Source of the DNA: a virus
DNA length: 43,557 bases
IMG/VR virus record: IMGVR_UViG_3300013104_000035
Location: 1-43,557 of that record
Strand: one strand, 5' to 3'
Shown here: in pieces, positions 23,522 to 30,518 of the stretch
Layout of the letters: every line of letters begins with the position of its first letter
Numbering within the stretch: the stretch's first letter is position 1
Program-made: the position numbers and the translations under genes
The notes under the pieces: model-generated
Database searches by the model: none
What the model saw: only the letters and a program-made list of their open reading frames with translations
Told to the model about the DNA's origin: nothing

Positions 23522-23889
23522 CCTACGACCGGCGCACGGTCGAAAGGACCCTGCCGGCTGTCTGGGATGACGCCTACCTCACCGAGGGATTCCGGGACGA
23601 CAGCGCCCCGGACCCGGACATGCCCAAGGGCTCGGTGGACCACAGCAAGGGTGGCGGCACTGTCGTCGCCATCGCTGATGTCCGCCGGGCCTACCGGCAG
23701 GCCGACCTCACGGTCGGGCAGCGCCAGGCGCTCCTCCTGCGCTTCGGGATGGACGAGCCCTACGACGACGCGGGCCGGCTCCTCGGGGTCAGCAAGCAGG
23801 CCGTGCAGCAGCGCTGCGAGCGGGGCGTCGGAGTCCTCGTCGCCCACCTCAACGGCAACGAGATCGAGGACGAGGAGGAGGCGGCGTGA
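23509..23889 (+). CDS. Sigma region 4-like helix-turn-helix protein
   Basis: A 126-residue protein. I chose TTG 23509 because GGAGGAGGAG (23494-23503) lies just upstream. Residues 55-115 read ADLTVGQRQALLLRFGMDE then DDAGRLLGVSKQAVQQRCERG, the classic sigma-70 region 4 pattern with a helix-turn-helix that reads -35 boxes. No region 2 is present in this protein; the gene just before may provide it. Probably regulates phage transcription. The C-terminus is acidic (EIEDEEEAA). Confidence 0.65.
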   Translation: MGSLTYDRRTVERTLPAVWDDAYLTEGFRDDSAPDPDMPKGSVDHSKGGGTVVAIADVRRAYRQADLTVGQRQALLLRFGMDEPYDDAGRLLGVSKQAVQQRCERGVGVLVAHLNGNEIEDEEEAA

Positions 23890-24137
23890 CGCTCATCATC
23901 GCCTCCTGCCACCGCGAGGCCCAGGCCATCGCCCGCAAGCGGAAGCTGAAGGCCGGCGAGTGGCGCTACGTCGAGAGCGTCCGGGTGCTGGAGGGCCGGC
24001 GCGGCCTGACCGTCCTGCGGACCAACTGCTCCTGGTACGTCGGAAGCCTGGAGCGCATCACTGACATCGAGGAGTACCTGGCCCGGATGCGGGTCATCGG
24101 AGAGATCGAGAGCGAGACCTACGTGGACTGCGAGTGA
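23886..24137 (+). CDS. Hypothetical protein
   Basis: An 83-residue protein from GTG 23886 (GTGA overlap). It starts with a strand (LIIASCHREAQAIARKRKL), then WRYVESVRVLEG and VLRTNCSWYVG strands and a helix (ITDIEEYLARMRVIG). The start resembles a nucleotide-binding or toprim-like beta-alpha unit, but no full motif is present. I do not recognise a family. It lies at the end of the sigma-like pair. Confidence 0.65.
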   Translation: MTLIIASCHREAQAIARKRKLKAGEWRYVESVRVLEGRRGLTVLRTNCSWYVGSLERITDIEEYLARMRVIGEIESETYVDCE

Positions 24138-24144
24138 GGACGAC

Positions 24145-24312
24145 ATGAGGATCAGCTTCAGCATCGAGATCACTCGGGACAGCGAGCCCGAGCCCGAGCC
24201 CGAGGTGACCATCCAGCCGGACATGTCTGGCGTTCACATCGAGGTGAGTGCGGCGGACATCGGCCGCGAGCTGGAGATGGCGACACGACGTGTCGGCTTC
24301 GGCACCCACTGA
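24145..24312 (+). CDS. Small acidic protein, last gene of the rightward block
   Basis: A 55-residue protein from ATG 24145, with GAGGACG upstream. It opens with strands (MRISFSIEITRD), then a PEPEPE repeat and a second strand pair (VHIEVSAADIG). The sequence is similar to short phage proteins of unknown function with an acidic PE linker. It directly precedes a strong terminator, so it is the final gene of the early rightward operon. Confidence 0.6.
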   Translation: MRISFSIEITRDSEPEPEPEVTIQPDMSGVHIEVSAADIGRELEMATRRVGFGTH

Positions 24313-24324
24313 GCTCGACAACGA

Positions 24325-24358
24325 GAAAGCCCCCTGCCTTCTGGCGGGGGGCTTCTCT
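24325..24358. terminator. Terminator between rightward block and small leftward gene
   Basis: AAGCCCCC (24327-24334) pairs with 24347-24354 through a T-G wobble and GCC/GGC, closed by a TTCT loop. Flanking GAGA/TCTC extends it after a bulge. It lies between convergent genes and can serve both directions. Confidence 0.85.
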
Positions 24359-24368
24359 GCGTTCCGGG

Positions 24369-24557
24369 CTACACCCACTCGACCTGACAGGTCACCACGG
24401 CCTCCGTGCGGGCCGGTGGCAGTGCGGGAGCGGGGCCGCGAGGCGCAGGCTGGGCGGGCCGGCGCTGGACTGCGAGAGAGGCCAGCAGCGCCTCCCTCTC
24501 CCCCTCGGGCAGGTCCATCAGCAGCTCGGCCAAGCGCTCGACCGTCGCCCGGTTCAT
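24369..24557 (-). CDS. Small hypothetical protein on the opposite strand
   Basis: A 62-residue protein read leftward from ATG 24557, facing away from the integrase. Residues 1-30 form a helix (TVERLAELLMDLPEGEREALL), then a Pro/Arg-rich linker and a TCQVEWV end. The ribosome site is weak. Its orientation opposes all nearby genes, so it could be expressed from the prophage or be an excision-type regulator, but there is no motif to support either. It ends at the bidirectional terminator. Confidence 0.45.
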   Translation of the reverse strand: MNRATVERLAELLMDLPEGEREALLASLAVQRRPAQPAPRGPAPALPPARTEAVVTCQVEWV

Positions 24558-24689
24558 CGACGTTCCAGCAGGTCAGAGGGCTTTTTCACCGTGAGCGGGA
24601 GCATCTTCCCGCCAGGCGGAGCCAGTTCTATGGTTGTGCCCATCTGCGGGCAGATGGAAATGGCCCGAGAATCAGACTAGGCTGCGCCC
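24558..24689. other. Candidate attP region upstream of the serine integrase
   Basis: The 132 bases between the small leftward gene and the integrase hold two inverted repeats: GCGGGA/TCCCGC (24595-24612) and CCATCTGC/GCAGATGG (24640-24657) with a GG centre. Serine integrase attachment sites usually lie right beside the integrase start and have imperfect dyad symmetry around two central bases. The second repeat is the best candidate core, but the arms match for eight bases only. Either repeat may instead be an integrase-gene operator. Confidence 0.35.
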
Positions 24690-26297
24690 ATGAGCCAGCG
24701 ACGTGGCCCCGCTGCGGGGCGAGACGCCTACGACATCGACGCCGAGTGGACCCCCGCCGACCTCGCGCTGCTGCGCGACCTGGAGCAGGCTGAGGCGCTG
24801 CTCCCTGCCGACGCGCCTCGCGCCCTCCTCTCTGTCCGCCTGTCCGTGTTCACCGATGACACCACATCCCCGGTGCGGCAGGAGCTAGACCTGCGGATGC
24901 TCGCCCGCGAGAAGGGCTACCTGGTCGTCGGCGTTGCCAGCGACCTCAACGTGTCGGCAACCAAGGTGCCGCCATGGAAGCGCAAGTCCCTCGGGGAGTG
25001 GATCAACAACCGCCTGCCCGAGTTCGACGCGCTCCTGTTCTGGAAGATCGACCGCTTCATCAGGAACCTGAACGACCTGAACACGATGATCCGGTGGTCG
25101 GAGAAGTACGACAAGAACCTGGTGTCCAAGAACGACCCCATCGACCTCACGACGACGCTGGGCAAGATGATGGTCTCGCTCCTCGGCGGCGTGGCCGAGA
25201 TCGAGGCGGCGAACACCAAGACCCGAGTCACCTCGCTGTGGGACTACACCAAGACGCAGGAGCAGTGGCTCGTGGGCCGGCCCGCCTACGGCTACGTGAC
25301 GGGACGAGACGAGGCCGGCAAGGCGGTCCTGCGGATCGACCCCCACGCCCAGGAGGCGCTCGTCGCGGCGCGTGAGCTGATCGTCGGCGGGATGGCGGCG
25401 AGGGCCGTCGCACGGGAGCTGAAGGCGCGGGGGCTGGCGACCGACAGCCTGACGCCGAGCACCCTCCTGCGCCGGCTGAGGAACCCGGCCCTCATGGGCT
25501 ACCGGGTGGAGGAGGACAAGAAGGGCGGGCTGCGCCGCTCCAAGATTCTGCTCGGCCACGGCGGCCAGCCGATCCGGGTCGGTAGCCCGATCTTCACCCA
25601 GGAGGAGTTCGACTCACTCCAGGCCGTCCTCGACGCCCGAGGGATCAACCAGCCCGAGCGCAACCCGGGCGGTGCGACCAAGTTCCGCGGCGTCCTGAAG
25701 TGCGCGGACTGCGAGTCCAACATGACGGTCCAGGTGAGCAACAAGAAGGAGGGCACGTACGCCTACATGCGCTGCCAGCAGTGCAAGAGCGGCGGGCTCG
25801 GAGCGCCCCACCCCCAGGGGGTCTACGACGCCCTCGTGGAGCAGGTGCTCGCCCTGATGGGCGACATGCCGGTGGAGGTGCGGGAGTACGCCCGCGGCGA
25901 GGAGGCTCGGAAGGAGGCGGAGCGCCTGGAGCAGTCCATCGCCTACTACATGAAGGAGCTGGAGCCGGGGGGTCGCTACACCAAGACGCGGTTCACCCAG
26001 CAGCAAGCCGAGGCCACGATGGACAAGCTCATCGCTGAGCTGGAGGCCATCGACCCGGAGAGCACTCAGGACCGCTGGGTCTACGTCGCGGCCGGCAAGA
26101 CGTTCCGCGAGCACTGGGAGGAGGGTGGCGCGGACGCCATGGGCAGCGACCTCCTGCGGGTTGGGGTCGAGTGCCTCGTCAAGCGCACGAAGGTGCCCGG
26201 CGTGCGGGCGCCCAAGGTGGAGCTCGACCTGCGAGTCCCGAGGGACGTGCGCGACAGGCTCCGAATGCGCCCCGACGAGTTCGGCGGCGACTTCTAG
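24690..26297 (+). CDS. Large serine recombinase (integrase)
   Basis: A 535-residue protein from ATG 24690, with no clear ribosome site. The resolvase domain has the catalytic serine S52 in VRLSVFTDD, followed by TSPVRQELDL, and FWKIDRFIRN (118-127). A recombinase domain lies around residues 190-300 (WLVGRPAYGYVTG). The zinc ribbon has CADC and CQQC at about 337-368, with a coiled-coil insertion after it (EEARKEAERLEQSIAYYMKEL). This is the full large-serine-integrase layout. It should insert the phage at one host site and needs a directionality factor for excision. Confidence 0.92.
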   Translation: MSQRRGPAAGRDAYDIDAEWTPADLALLRDLEQAEALLPADAPRALLSVRLSVFTDDTTSPVRQELDLRMLAREKGYLVVGVASDLNVSATKVPPWKRKSLGEWINNRLPEFDALLFWKIDRFIRNLNDLNTMIRWSEKYDKNLVSKNDPIDLTTTLGKMMVSLLGGVAEIEAANTKTRVTSLWDYTKTQEQWLVGRPAYGYVTGRDEAGKAVLRIDPHAQEALVAARELIVGGMAARAVARELKARGLATDSLTPSTLLRRLRNPALMGYRVEEDKKGGLRRSKILLGHGGQPIRVGSPIFTQEEFDSLQAVLDARGINQPERNPGGATKFRGVLKCADCESNMTVQVSNKKEGTYAYMRCQQCKSGGLGAPHPQGVYDALVEQVLALMGDMPVEVREYARGEEARKEAERLEQSIAYYMKELEPGGRYTKTRFTQQQAEATMDKLIAELEAIDPESTQDRWVYVAAGKTFREHWEEGGADAMGSDLLRVGVECLVKRTKVPGVRAPKVELDLRVPRDVRDRLRMRPDEFGGDF

Positions 26298-26312
26298 CCA
26301 GAACGCAGAAAT

Positions 26313-26340
26313 GCCCCCCAGCCGCTTATGGCTGGGGGGC
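26313..26340. terminator. Main terminator after the integrase
   Basis: GCCCCCCAGCC (26313-26323) pairs with GGCTGGGGGGC (26330-26340) around a six-base GCTTAT loop, followed by TATCTGTTT. It lies between the convergent integrase and leftward arm. A second hairpin follows at 26356-26378. Confidence 0.9.
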
Positions 26341-26355
26341 TATCTGTTTGCCGCT

Positions 26356-26378
26356 GCCCGACCGCTTGTGGTCGGGGC
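26356..26378. terminator. Second terminator hairpin in tandem
   Basis: GCCCGACC (26356-26363) pairs with GGTCGGGGC (26370-26378, one bulge) around GCTTGT. Loop sequence nearly repeats that of the first hairpin (GCTTAT), so the pair looks duplicated. It protects against read-through from the leftward operon. Confidence 0.75.
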
Positions 26379-26382
26379 TGGG

Positions 26383-26460
26383 CTAGAGCATCCCCTCCTC
26401 GTAGGGGACCTCCTCGCCATCGCTTTCGATGATGGTGACCTTGATGGTGATGGCGCTCAC
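26383..26460 (-). CDS. Tiny protein, last of the leftward operon
   Basis: A 25-residue product from GTG 26460, sharing GTGA with the stop of the HicA-like gene. The sequence is a strand (AITIKVTIIESDG) plus an acidic end (EEVPYEEGML). The overlap suggests translation coupling. No family recognised; HicB antitoxins are much longer, so it is not a complete HicB. It may be a genuine small protein or a translation by-product. Confidence 0.4.
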   Translation of the reverse strand: MSAITIKVTIIESDGEEVPYEEGML

Positions 26461-26648
26461 ACAACCAGCCCCTCGCGCCGCAGCCATGCCTTGGCGTTCT
26501 TCAGGCCGCGGTACTCGCTGGGGGTGGTCGGGGTGAACACGGTGCGGCCGACCGGGCTGCGCCAGCAGAGGTGATTGCCTCCGGTGACGGTGACCTGCCA
26601 CCCCTGCTCCTCGGCCAACTTGACGAGCTTCTTCAGCTCCTTCTTCAT
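26457..26648 (-). CDS. HicA-like putative RNA-cleaving protein
   Basis: A 63-residue basic protein from ATG 26648, whose start overlaps the previous stop. It matches the HicA fold: a first helix (LKKLVKLAEEQGWQV), then TGGNHLCW with the catalytic-type His H26, a strand (RTVFTPTTP) and a final helix (LKNAKAWLRREGL). HicA proteins are dsRBD-like mRNA-cleaving toxins normally paired with HicB. No HicB is adjacent. It could be a solo nuclease, or a remnant in which the fold is used for RNA binding. The RNA ligases nearby make RNA handling plausible. Confidence 0.55.
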   Translation of the reverse strand: MKKELKKLVKLAEEQGWQVTVTGGNHLCWRSPVGRTVFTPTTPSEYRGLKNAKAWLRREGLVV

Positions 26649-26884
26649 GGCAGGCTCACCACCGAGAAGCGCTCCGCCCCGCTCACCTCGATGGACCCGT
26701 GGTCCTTGGTGTCCCAGGTGATCTTGCCGGGGCGAGGAGTGGCGTTGTGGACCTTGGTGATCGTCACCGTCACCGGCTCCGCGTCACCCATCGCGGCCTT
26801 CAGCGCCGAGGCGAGGCCGGTCCCGAACAGGACGACACGGACCTCGGCCCTGGCGGGGATCGCAGCTGCGGGCAGGCGCCTCAT
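26645..26884 (-). CDS. Hypothetical protein
   Basis: A 79-residue protein; ATG 26884 shares four bases with the metallophosphoesterase stop. It starts with strands (AEVRVVLFGTGLASALKAAM), then PVTVTITKVHN and ITWDTKDHGSIEVSG. The pattern suggests a small beta-rich domain. No family recognised. It lies between the phosphoesterase and the HicA-like gene with overlaps at both ends, so they form one translation unit. Confidence 0.65.
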   Translation of the reverse strand: MRRLPAAAIPARAEVRVVLFGTGLASALKAAMGDAEPVTVTITKVHNATPRPGKITWDTKDHGSIEVSGAERFSVVSLP

Positions 26885-27504
26885 GCCGCCACCCCCTCGG
26901 CCGATGCCATGAGCTGAGCGATCTCGTCCAGGTGGACGAGCCTCTGGCCCCAGGCATCGAGCCCGACGTGGACCTCGCGGGCGGGCGCGAAGATGAACTC
27001 CGTGCCGGGGATCGGCGGCGTGATGGTCACGCGCTCCGTGCCATGGGTGTGGCCATGGATCAGCCACAGGCCCTCGTCACGCAGCCGCCACTGGGCGTGG
27101 CGCGTCTCCTCGCGGTCCCGCTCGTACGGGAAGTGCGAGAGGAGCACGTTGCGCCCAGCAATGCGACGGCGAGCCGCCATGGCGACCGAGTGGAAGCCGT
27201 AGTGGTACTCGTTGCGCTTGTGGGCGTCCCGGTACATCGGGTGCGCCGCGTCGTGGTTGCCGAGGACGAGGTGCTTCAGCCCGGGCAGCCATGCCATGAA
27301 GTTCACGGCACGCATCACGACACCCTTGGCCGTGGAGCCCGTGACATCCCCGAGGACCCACACGGAGTCCTCCTTGCGGACGGTCGAGCGCCACATGTCG
27401 GCCAGGGCCTCGTCGTGCTCGGCCGGCGAGTCGAAGCCGCGGATGCTGGCCACCTTGGCGTGACCGAGGTGCAGGTCCGAGGTGAACCAGACGTTGCCCG
27501 CCAT
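26881..27504 (-). CDS. Calcineurin-like metallophosphoesterase
   Basis: A 207-residue protein from ATG 27504 (TGATG with the RtcB stop; GTG 27507 is possible). All metallophosphoesterase motifs are present: DLHLGH (D10, H12), GDVTG (D53), LGNHDA (N83, H84), LLSHFPY (H124) and HGHTHG (150-155). These hold two metals and cleave phosphoesters. Many family members act on RNA ends or 2',3'-cyclic phosphates. Lying directly downstream of RtcB, it may process broken RNA ends before or after ligation. The substrate is unknown. Confidence 0.85.
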   Translation of the reverse strand: MAGNVWFTSDLHLGHAKVASIRGFDSPAEHDEALADMWRSTVRKEDSVWVLGDVTGSTAKGVVMRAVNFMAWLPGLKHLVLGNHDAAHPMYRDAHKRNEYHYGFHSVAMAARRRIAGRNVLLSHFPYERDREETRHAQWRLRDEGLWLIHGHTHGTERVTITPPIPGTEFIFAPAREVHVGLDAWGQRLVHLDEIAQLMASAEGVAA

Positions 27505-28685
27505 CACTGACCCTTGACGTTGACGATCTGGCGCAGCTCGTACTTGACCTCCACGAGGTCGGCGGCGTCGGCCATCACCACGTCGATGTCCTTGTAGGCG
27601 GCGGGGATCTCGTCCACGAAGGCGTCGATGGCCCGGAACTCGATGTCGCCCATGGCAGCCTTCAGGTCGTCCAGGGTGAACGCCTTGCGGGCGGCGGAGC
27701 GGCTGTACTCACGGCCGGCGCCGTGCGGAGCTGAGTGGAGGCCGATGCGGTTGCCCTTGCCGGTGACGACGTACGAGCGGGTGCCCATCGAGCCGGGGAT
27801 CAGGCCCCACTCCCCCGCCTTGGCCGAGATGGCGCCCTTGCGGGACAGCCACACGTTCTCGCCGTAGTGGCGCTCCTGCTCGGTGTAGTTGTGGTGGCAG
27901 TTGACCTCGCGGGTCACCTCGACCGAGCCGCGACCGATGGGCTCGATCCACTTCGTGAAGCAGTCGAGCACCCGGTCCATCATCTCCTCGCGGTTGAGGA
28001 GGGCGAACTCCTGCGCCCAGCGGAGCTCGCGGATGTAGGCGTCGAACTCGGGCTCACCCTCCACGAGGTAGGCGAGGTCACGGTCGGGCAGAGTGATCCA
28101 GCGCTTGGCGCACTGCTCCTGCGCCACCTTGATGTGGTGCTGGGCGATCTTGTTGCCGACGCCACGACTGCCCGAGTGCAGGAACAGCCACAGGTGACCG
28201 TCCTGGTCGACGCTCACCTCGATGAAGTGATTGCCGCCACCCAGCGAGCCGAGCTGGAGAGCCCAGTTCGCTGCATACGACGCCGGGTTGAAGCCGAGGT
28301 CGAACGCCTCGTCCTCCAGCACCTTGACCCGCTGGCCCGCGGTGTAGGTGAGCTCGGCGTTGTACTTGCCCGGCGAGAGCGGGACGTGGCGCTCGATGGC
28401 CTCGCGCAGCTTGGAGCGGTCGAGCCACTCCACGTCACCCAGGGTGATGTCGGTGCGCAGCGCCATCATCCCGCAGCCGATGTCCACGCCGACCGCGGCC
28501 GGCATGATCGCGCCGAGCGTCGGGATGACCGAGCCGACCGTCGCACCCTTGCCCAGGTGGGCGTCGGGCATGAGGGCGAGGTGCGGGAAGATGAACGGCA
28601 TGGTCGAGGTGACCTCGGCCTGCTCCCGGGTGTTGTCCCCGAGGATCGAGGCGAAGTTGAACAGCTTGACGTTGAGTCGCTTCAT
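27504..28685 (-). CDS. rtcB: RtcB-type RNA ligase
   Basis: A 393-residue protein from ATG 28685, with AAGGGAG seven bases upstream. The RtcB signature is complete: DAHLGKG (D41, H43), VGVDIGCGM (C71), GGGNHFIE (149-156), HSGSRG (170-175), NCHHNY (262-267) and SAPHGAGR (H321, guanylated in the family). RtcB joins RNA with a 2',3'-cyclic or 3'-phosphate end to a 5'-OH end, as after anticodon nuclease cleavage. Family length is normal (about 390-480). It shares an operon with an Rnl2-like ligase and a phosphoesterase. Confidence 0.92.
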   Translation of the reverse strand: MKRLNVKLFNFASILGDNTREQAEVTSTMPFIFPHLALMPDAHLGKGATVGSVIPTLGAIMPAAVGVDIGCGMMALRTDITLGDVEWLDRSKLREAIERHVPLSPGKYNAELTYTAGQRVKVLEDEAFDLGFNPASYAANWALQLGSLGGGNHFIEVSVDQDGHLWLFLHSGSRGVGNKIAQHHIKVAQEQCAKRWITLPDRDLAYLVEGEPEFDAYIRELRWAQEFALLNREEMMDRVLDCFTKWIEPIGRGSVEVTREVNCHHNYTEQERHYGENVWLSRKGAISAKAGEWGLIPGSMGTRSYVVTGKGNRIGLHSAPHGAGREYSRSAARKAFTLDDLKAAMGDIEFRAIDAFVDEIPAAYKDIDVVMADAADLVEVKYELRQIVNVKGQ

Positions 28686-28687
28686 GG

Positions 28688-29113
28688 TCACGCTCCCTTC
28701 TTCCACTGGCCCTTGCGGACCCACGGCAGGCGGACGGCGGTGTGGCCGCGCTTCTTGCTGGCATCGACGTAACCCCGCTCCAGGAGGCCGGCGTCGGCCA
28801 TGGCGTCGAGGAGGCGGCTGTACTTGTCCCACGACACGAGACGGTCGAGGTAGAGGTGGTGCTGGCCCGGCGTCGATGACGGCACCACCTGGACGCCGAA
28901 GTCGAGGTCGAGGACCGGGTAGTGCAGGTGGTCGGTGTAGGCCACGGCGTAGCTCGTCACGAGGTTGGCCTCGGCTGCCGTCACGTCGTACTTGATCGGC
29001 AGCACGGGGGCATCCCCGCCCTGGTAGTCCTTCGAGCTGTTGGTGTCGATGTCCTCGACCAGCGCCAACCGGCGCTTGACGCTGCCGAGCAGGCGGATCA
29101 TGTTGTCCTTCAC
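28688..29113 (-). CDS. Hypothetical protein next to RtcB
   Basis: A 141-residue protein from GTG 29113 (GTGA overlap). The C-terminal half has VLDLDFGVQVVPSSTPGQHH, then LYLDRLVSWDKYSRLL and GYVDASKKRGHTAVRLPW. This VPSSTPGHHHLY-like core recurs in actinophage proteins of unknown function and loosely recalls primase-polymerase small-domain segments, but I would not assign an activity. Its fixed place between RtcB and an unknown gene suggests a shared RNA-related role. Confidence 0.7.
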   Translation of the reverse strand: MKDNMIRLLGSVKRRLALVEDIDTNSSKDYQGGDAPVLPIKYDVTAAEANLVTSYAVAYTDHLHYPVLDLDFGVQVVPSSTPGQHHLYLDRLVSWDKYSRLLDAMADAGLLERGYVDASKKRGHTAVRLPWVRKGQWKKGA

Positions 29114-29652
29114 GCTGCCTCCGTTCCTTCCAGCGGGCGACCGCAGCCGTAGCAGTAGTCGCCCTGTTCGTCGTCAATGTCGTCGGGGAGCTCCAGGACC
29201 CCCGGGTTGGCCGCGAAGAACTCGGTGCGGCGCTTCAGCGCGGCCTCTCGCTGCGCTCGGTGGCTCGTGTCCGCCTTGGCCTCGACCTTCTTGCGGGCGT
29301 CGGCACGGTCCTTGAAGAACGCGGCCGGCGTGCCGTGGTGGTAGGGCACCAGCCACGCCTTGCACTCCTCGCCCGTGACCTTGCTGAAGGCGAGGTCCAT
29401 GGCGGCGTTCTTGGCCTGCGTCTCGGTGCCGAAGGGGCCGACGACCACGCGGTTGTCCACGATGTCGGCCTTGTCGAGGTAGCCGCCCGGCCCCCAGTAG
29501 ACCTGCGCCGCCACGACCCACTTGGCCTTCTGCTCGTAGAGGTCGAAGGCGGCGGCTAGGACGGCCGAAGCCGCCTCGTCCAGCGAGTCGTACTCGGCGT
29601 CGATCACGGCTGCGATCCTTGCCACGTCACGCTTTCCGATGGAGAGACTCAC
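29110..29652 (-). CDS. Hypothetical protein with C-terminal CxxC
   Basis: A 180-residue protein from GTG 29652 (GTGA overlap). The N-terminus is helical (IAAVIDAEYDSLDEAASAVLAAAF). The middle has WVVAAQVYWGPGGYLDK and VVVGPFGTETQAKNAAMDLA, resembling a double-stranded-RNA-binding or sporulation-related repeat fold. A coiled-coil linker follows and the end is CYGCGRP, half a zinc ribbon. No family recognised. It lies between the two RNA ligase genes. Confidence 0.65.
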   Translation of the reverse strand: MSLSIGKRDVARIAAVIDAEYDSLDEAASAVLAAAFDLYEQKAKWVVAAQVYWGPGGYLDKADIVDNRVVVGPFGTETQAKNAAMDLAFSKVTGEECKAWLVPYHHGTPAAFFKDRADARKKVEAKADTSHRAQREAALKRRTEFFAANPGVLELPDDIDDEQGDYCYGCGRPLEGTEAA

Positions 29653-30281
29653 GCAGCGGCCTCCAGGAGGGACTTGGGGAGCTCGTCGTTCTCCAGGAGG
29701 ACCTTGTAGACCTGGCGGCTCGCGGTGTGGAACACGCAGACGCCCTCGGCCTTGCCGGCCCAGCCCTCAGCGGCGACCTTGGAGCCGGTGAAGCGGAGCT
29801 CCTCCACGGCGCCGTCGATGGCCTGCTGGGAGAAGCGACCCCGGTAGAGGATCGGCACGGTGTCGAGCCCGTGGGCGACCCAGCCGTCCTGCCGGCCGAG
29901 GTCGATGAGCTGCGCCCCGCGGTCGGCGTTGAACAGGCTGAAGCGCTTGTGGTCGAGGCCGTACTTGCGGGCGATGCCCTGCCCCCACCATTCGCCGAAG
30001 TGGTGGCCGGCGCCGAGGATGTGGACGAGCGCCTCGGCGTGCTCGCGGACCCAGCCGGCGAAGCCGAAGTGGTCGGTGGCCTTGCCCGGGGTGACGAGGC
30101 GGTTGCGGGACTGGGCGCCGACCGCGAAGTTGCCCTGCCGGGTGCAGACGACGTGCTCGCCGTCGTTGAAGCTCTCGACCTGCTCGATGATGACCGCGGC
30201 GTTGGTGCCGTCGATCTTCTCGGTGACGATGATGTCGCGGTTGAGCCGGGGCGTCTTGCCCCAGTCCTTGAACTCGATCAC
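29649..30281 (-). CDS. Rnl2-like RNA ligase
   Basis: A 210-residue protein from GTG 30281 (GTGA overlap). It carries the nucleotidyltransferase motifs: EKIDGTN (K22 takes AMP), GEWWGQ (96-101) and FSLFN (114-118), EGVCVF (179-184) and YKVLL (K193). This is the adenylation domain of ATP-dependent RNA ligases of the Rnl2/DRB0094 type, which join 3'-OH and 5'-phosphate RNA ends. The C-terminal domain of T4 Rnl2 is missing. Together with RtcB it covers both chemistries of RNA-break repair. Confidence 0.85.
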   Translation of the reverse strand: MIEFKDWGKTPRLNRDIIVTEKIDGTNAAVIIEQVESFNDGEHVVCTRQGNFAVGAQSRNRLVTPGKATDHFGFAGWVREHAEALVHILGAGHHFGEWWGQGIARKYGLDHKRFSLFNADRGAQLIDLGRQDGWVAHGLDTVPILYRGRFSQQAIDGAVEELRFTGSKVAAEGWAGKAEGVCVFHTASRQVYKVLLENDELPKSLLEAAA

Positions 30282-30505
30282 GCGCCGGCCTCCTGCGGGG
30301 CGGCGGGCGGGACGTACGTGCCCTGCTGGGCGTCGCGGATGGCGGCCTCGATGATGCGCGAGAGGCCGAGCGCCTGGAGCTGGCTCATCTCCAGCGGCTT
30401 GAAGTCGGGCTTGTTGAGGTCGAGGACGATGACGTTCGCGTCCTCGGCGTAGGTCTGGACCGTGCCCTCGGCCAAGTTGGTGTTGTGGGTCAGGATGTTG
30501 CCCAT
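30278..30505 (-). CDS. Small hypothetical protein
   Basis: A 75-residue protein; I chose ATG 30505 because AGAGGAG precedes it. It reads MGNILTHNTNLAEGTVQTYA, then a strand (NVIVLDLNKPDFKPL) and a helix (LQALGLSRIIEAAIRDA), ending Pro/Ala-rich. No family recognised. It begins the RNA-ligase run with an overlap to the ligase gene, separated by 13 bases from the sigma factor gene. Confidence 0.65.
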   Translation of the reverse strand: MGNILTHNTNLAEGTVQTYAEDANVIVLDLNKPDFKPLEMSQLQALGLSRIIEAAIRDAQQGTYVPPAAPQEAGA

Positions 30506-30518
30506 GTGACTCCTCTCG

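Noticed and set aside
24582-24612. Intrinsic terminator formed by TTTTT and the GCGGGA/TCCCGC hairpin
   Set aside because: The T run is upstream of the hairpin on the plus strand and becomes an A run after it on the minus strand, so neither direction gives hairpin followed by T.
27735-28772. 345-residue plus-strand frame opposite RtcB
   Set aside because: RtcB on the minus strand has complete motifs. This frame is Val/Leu/Asp/Arg-rich shadow sequence.
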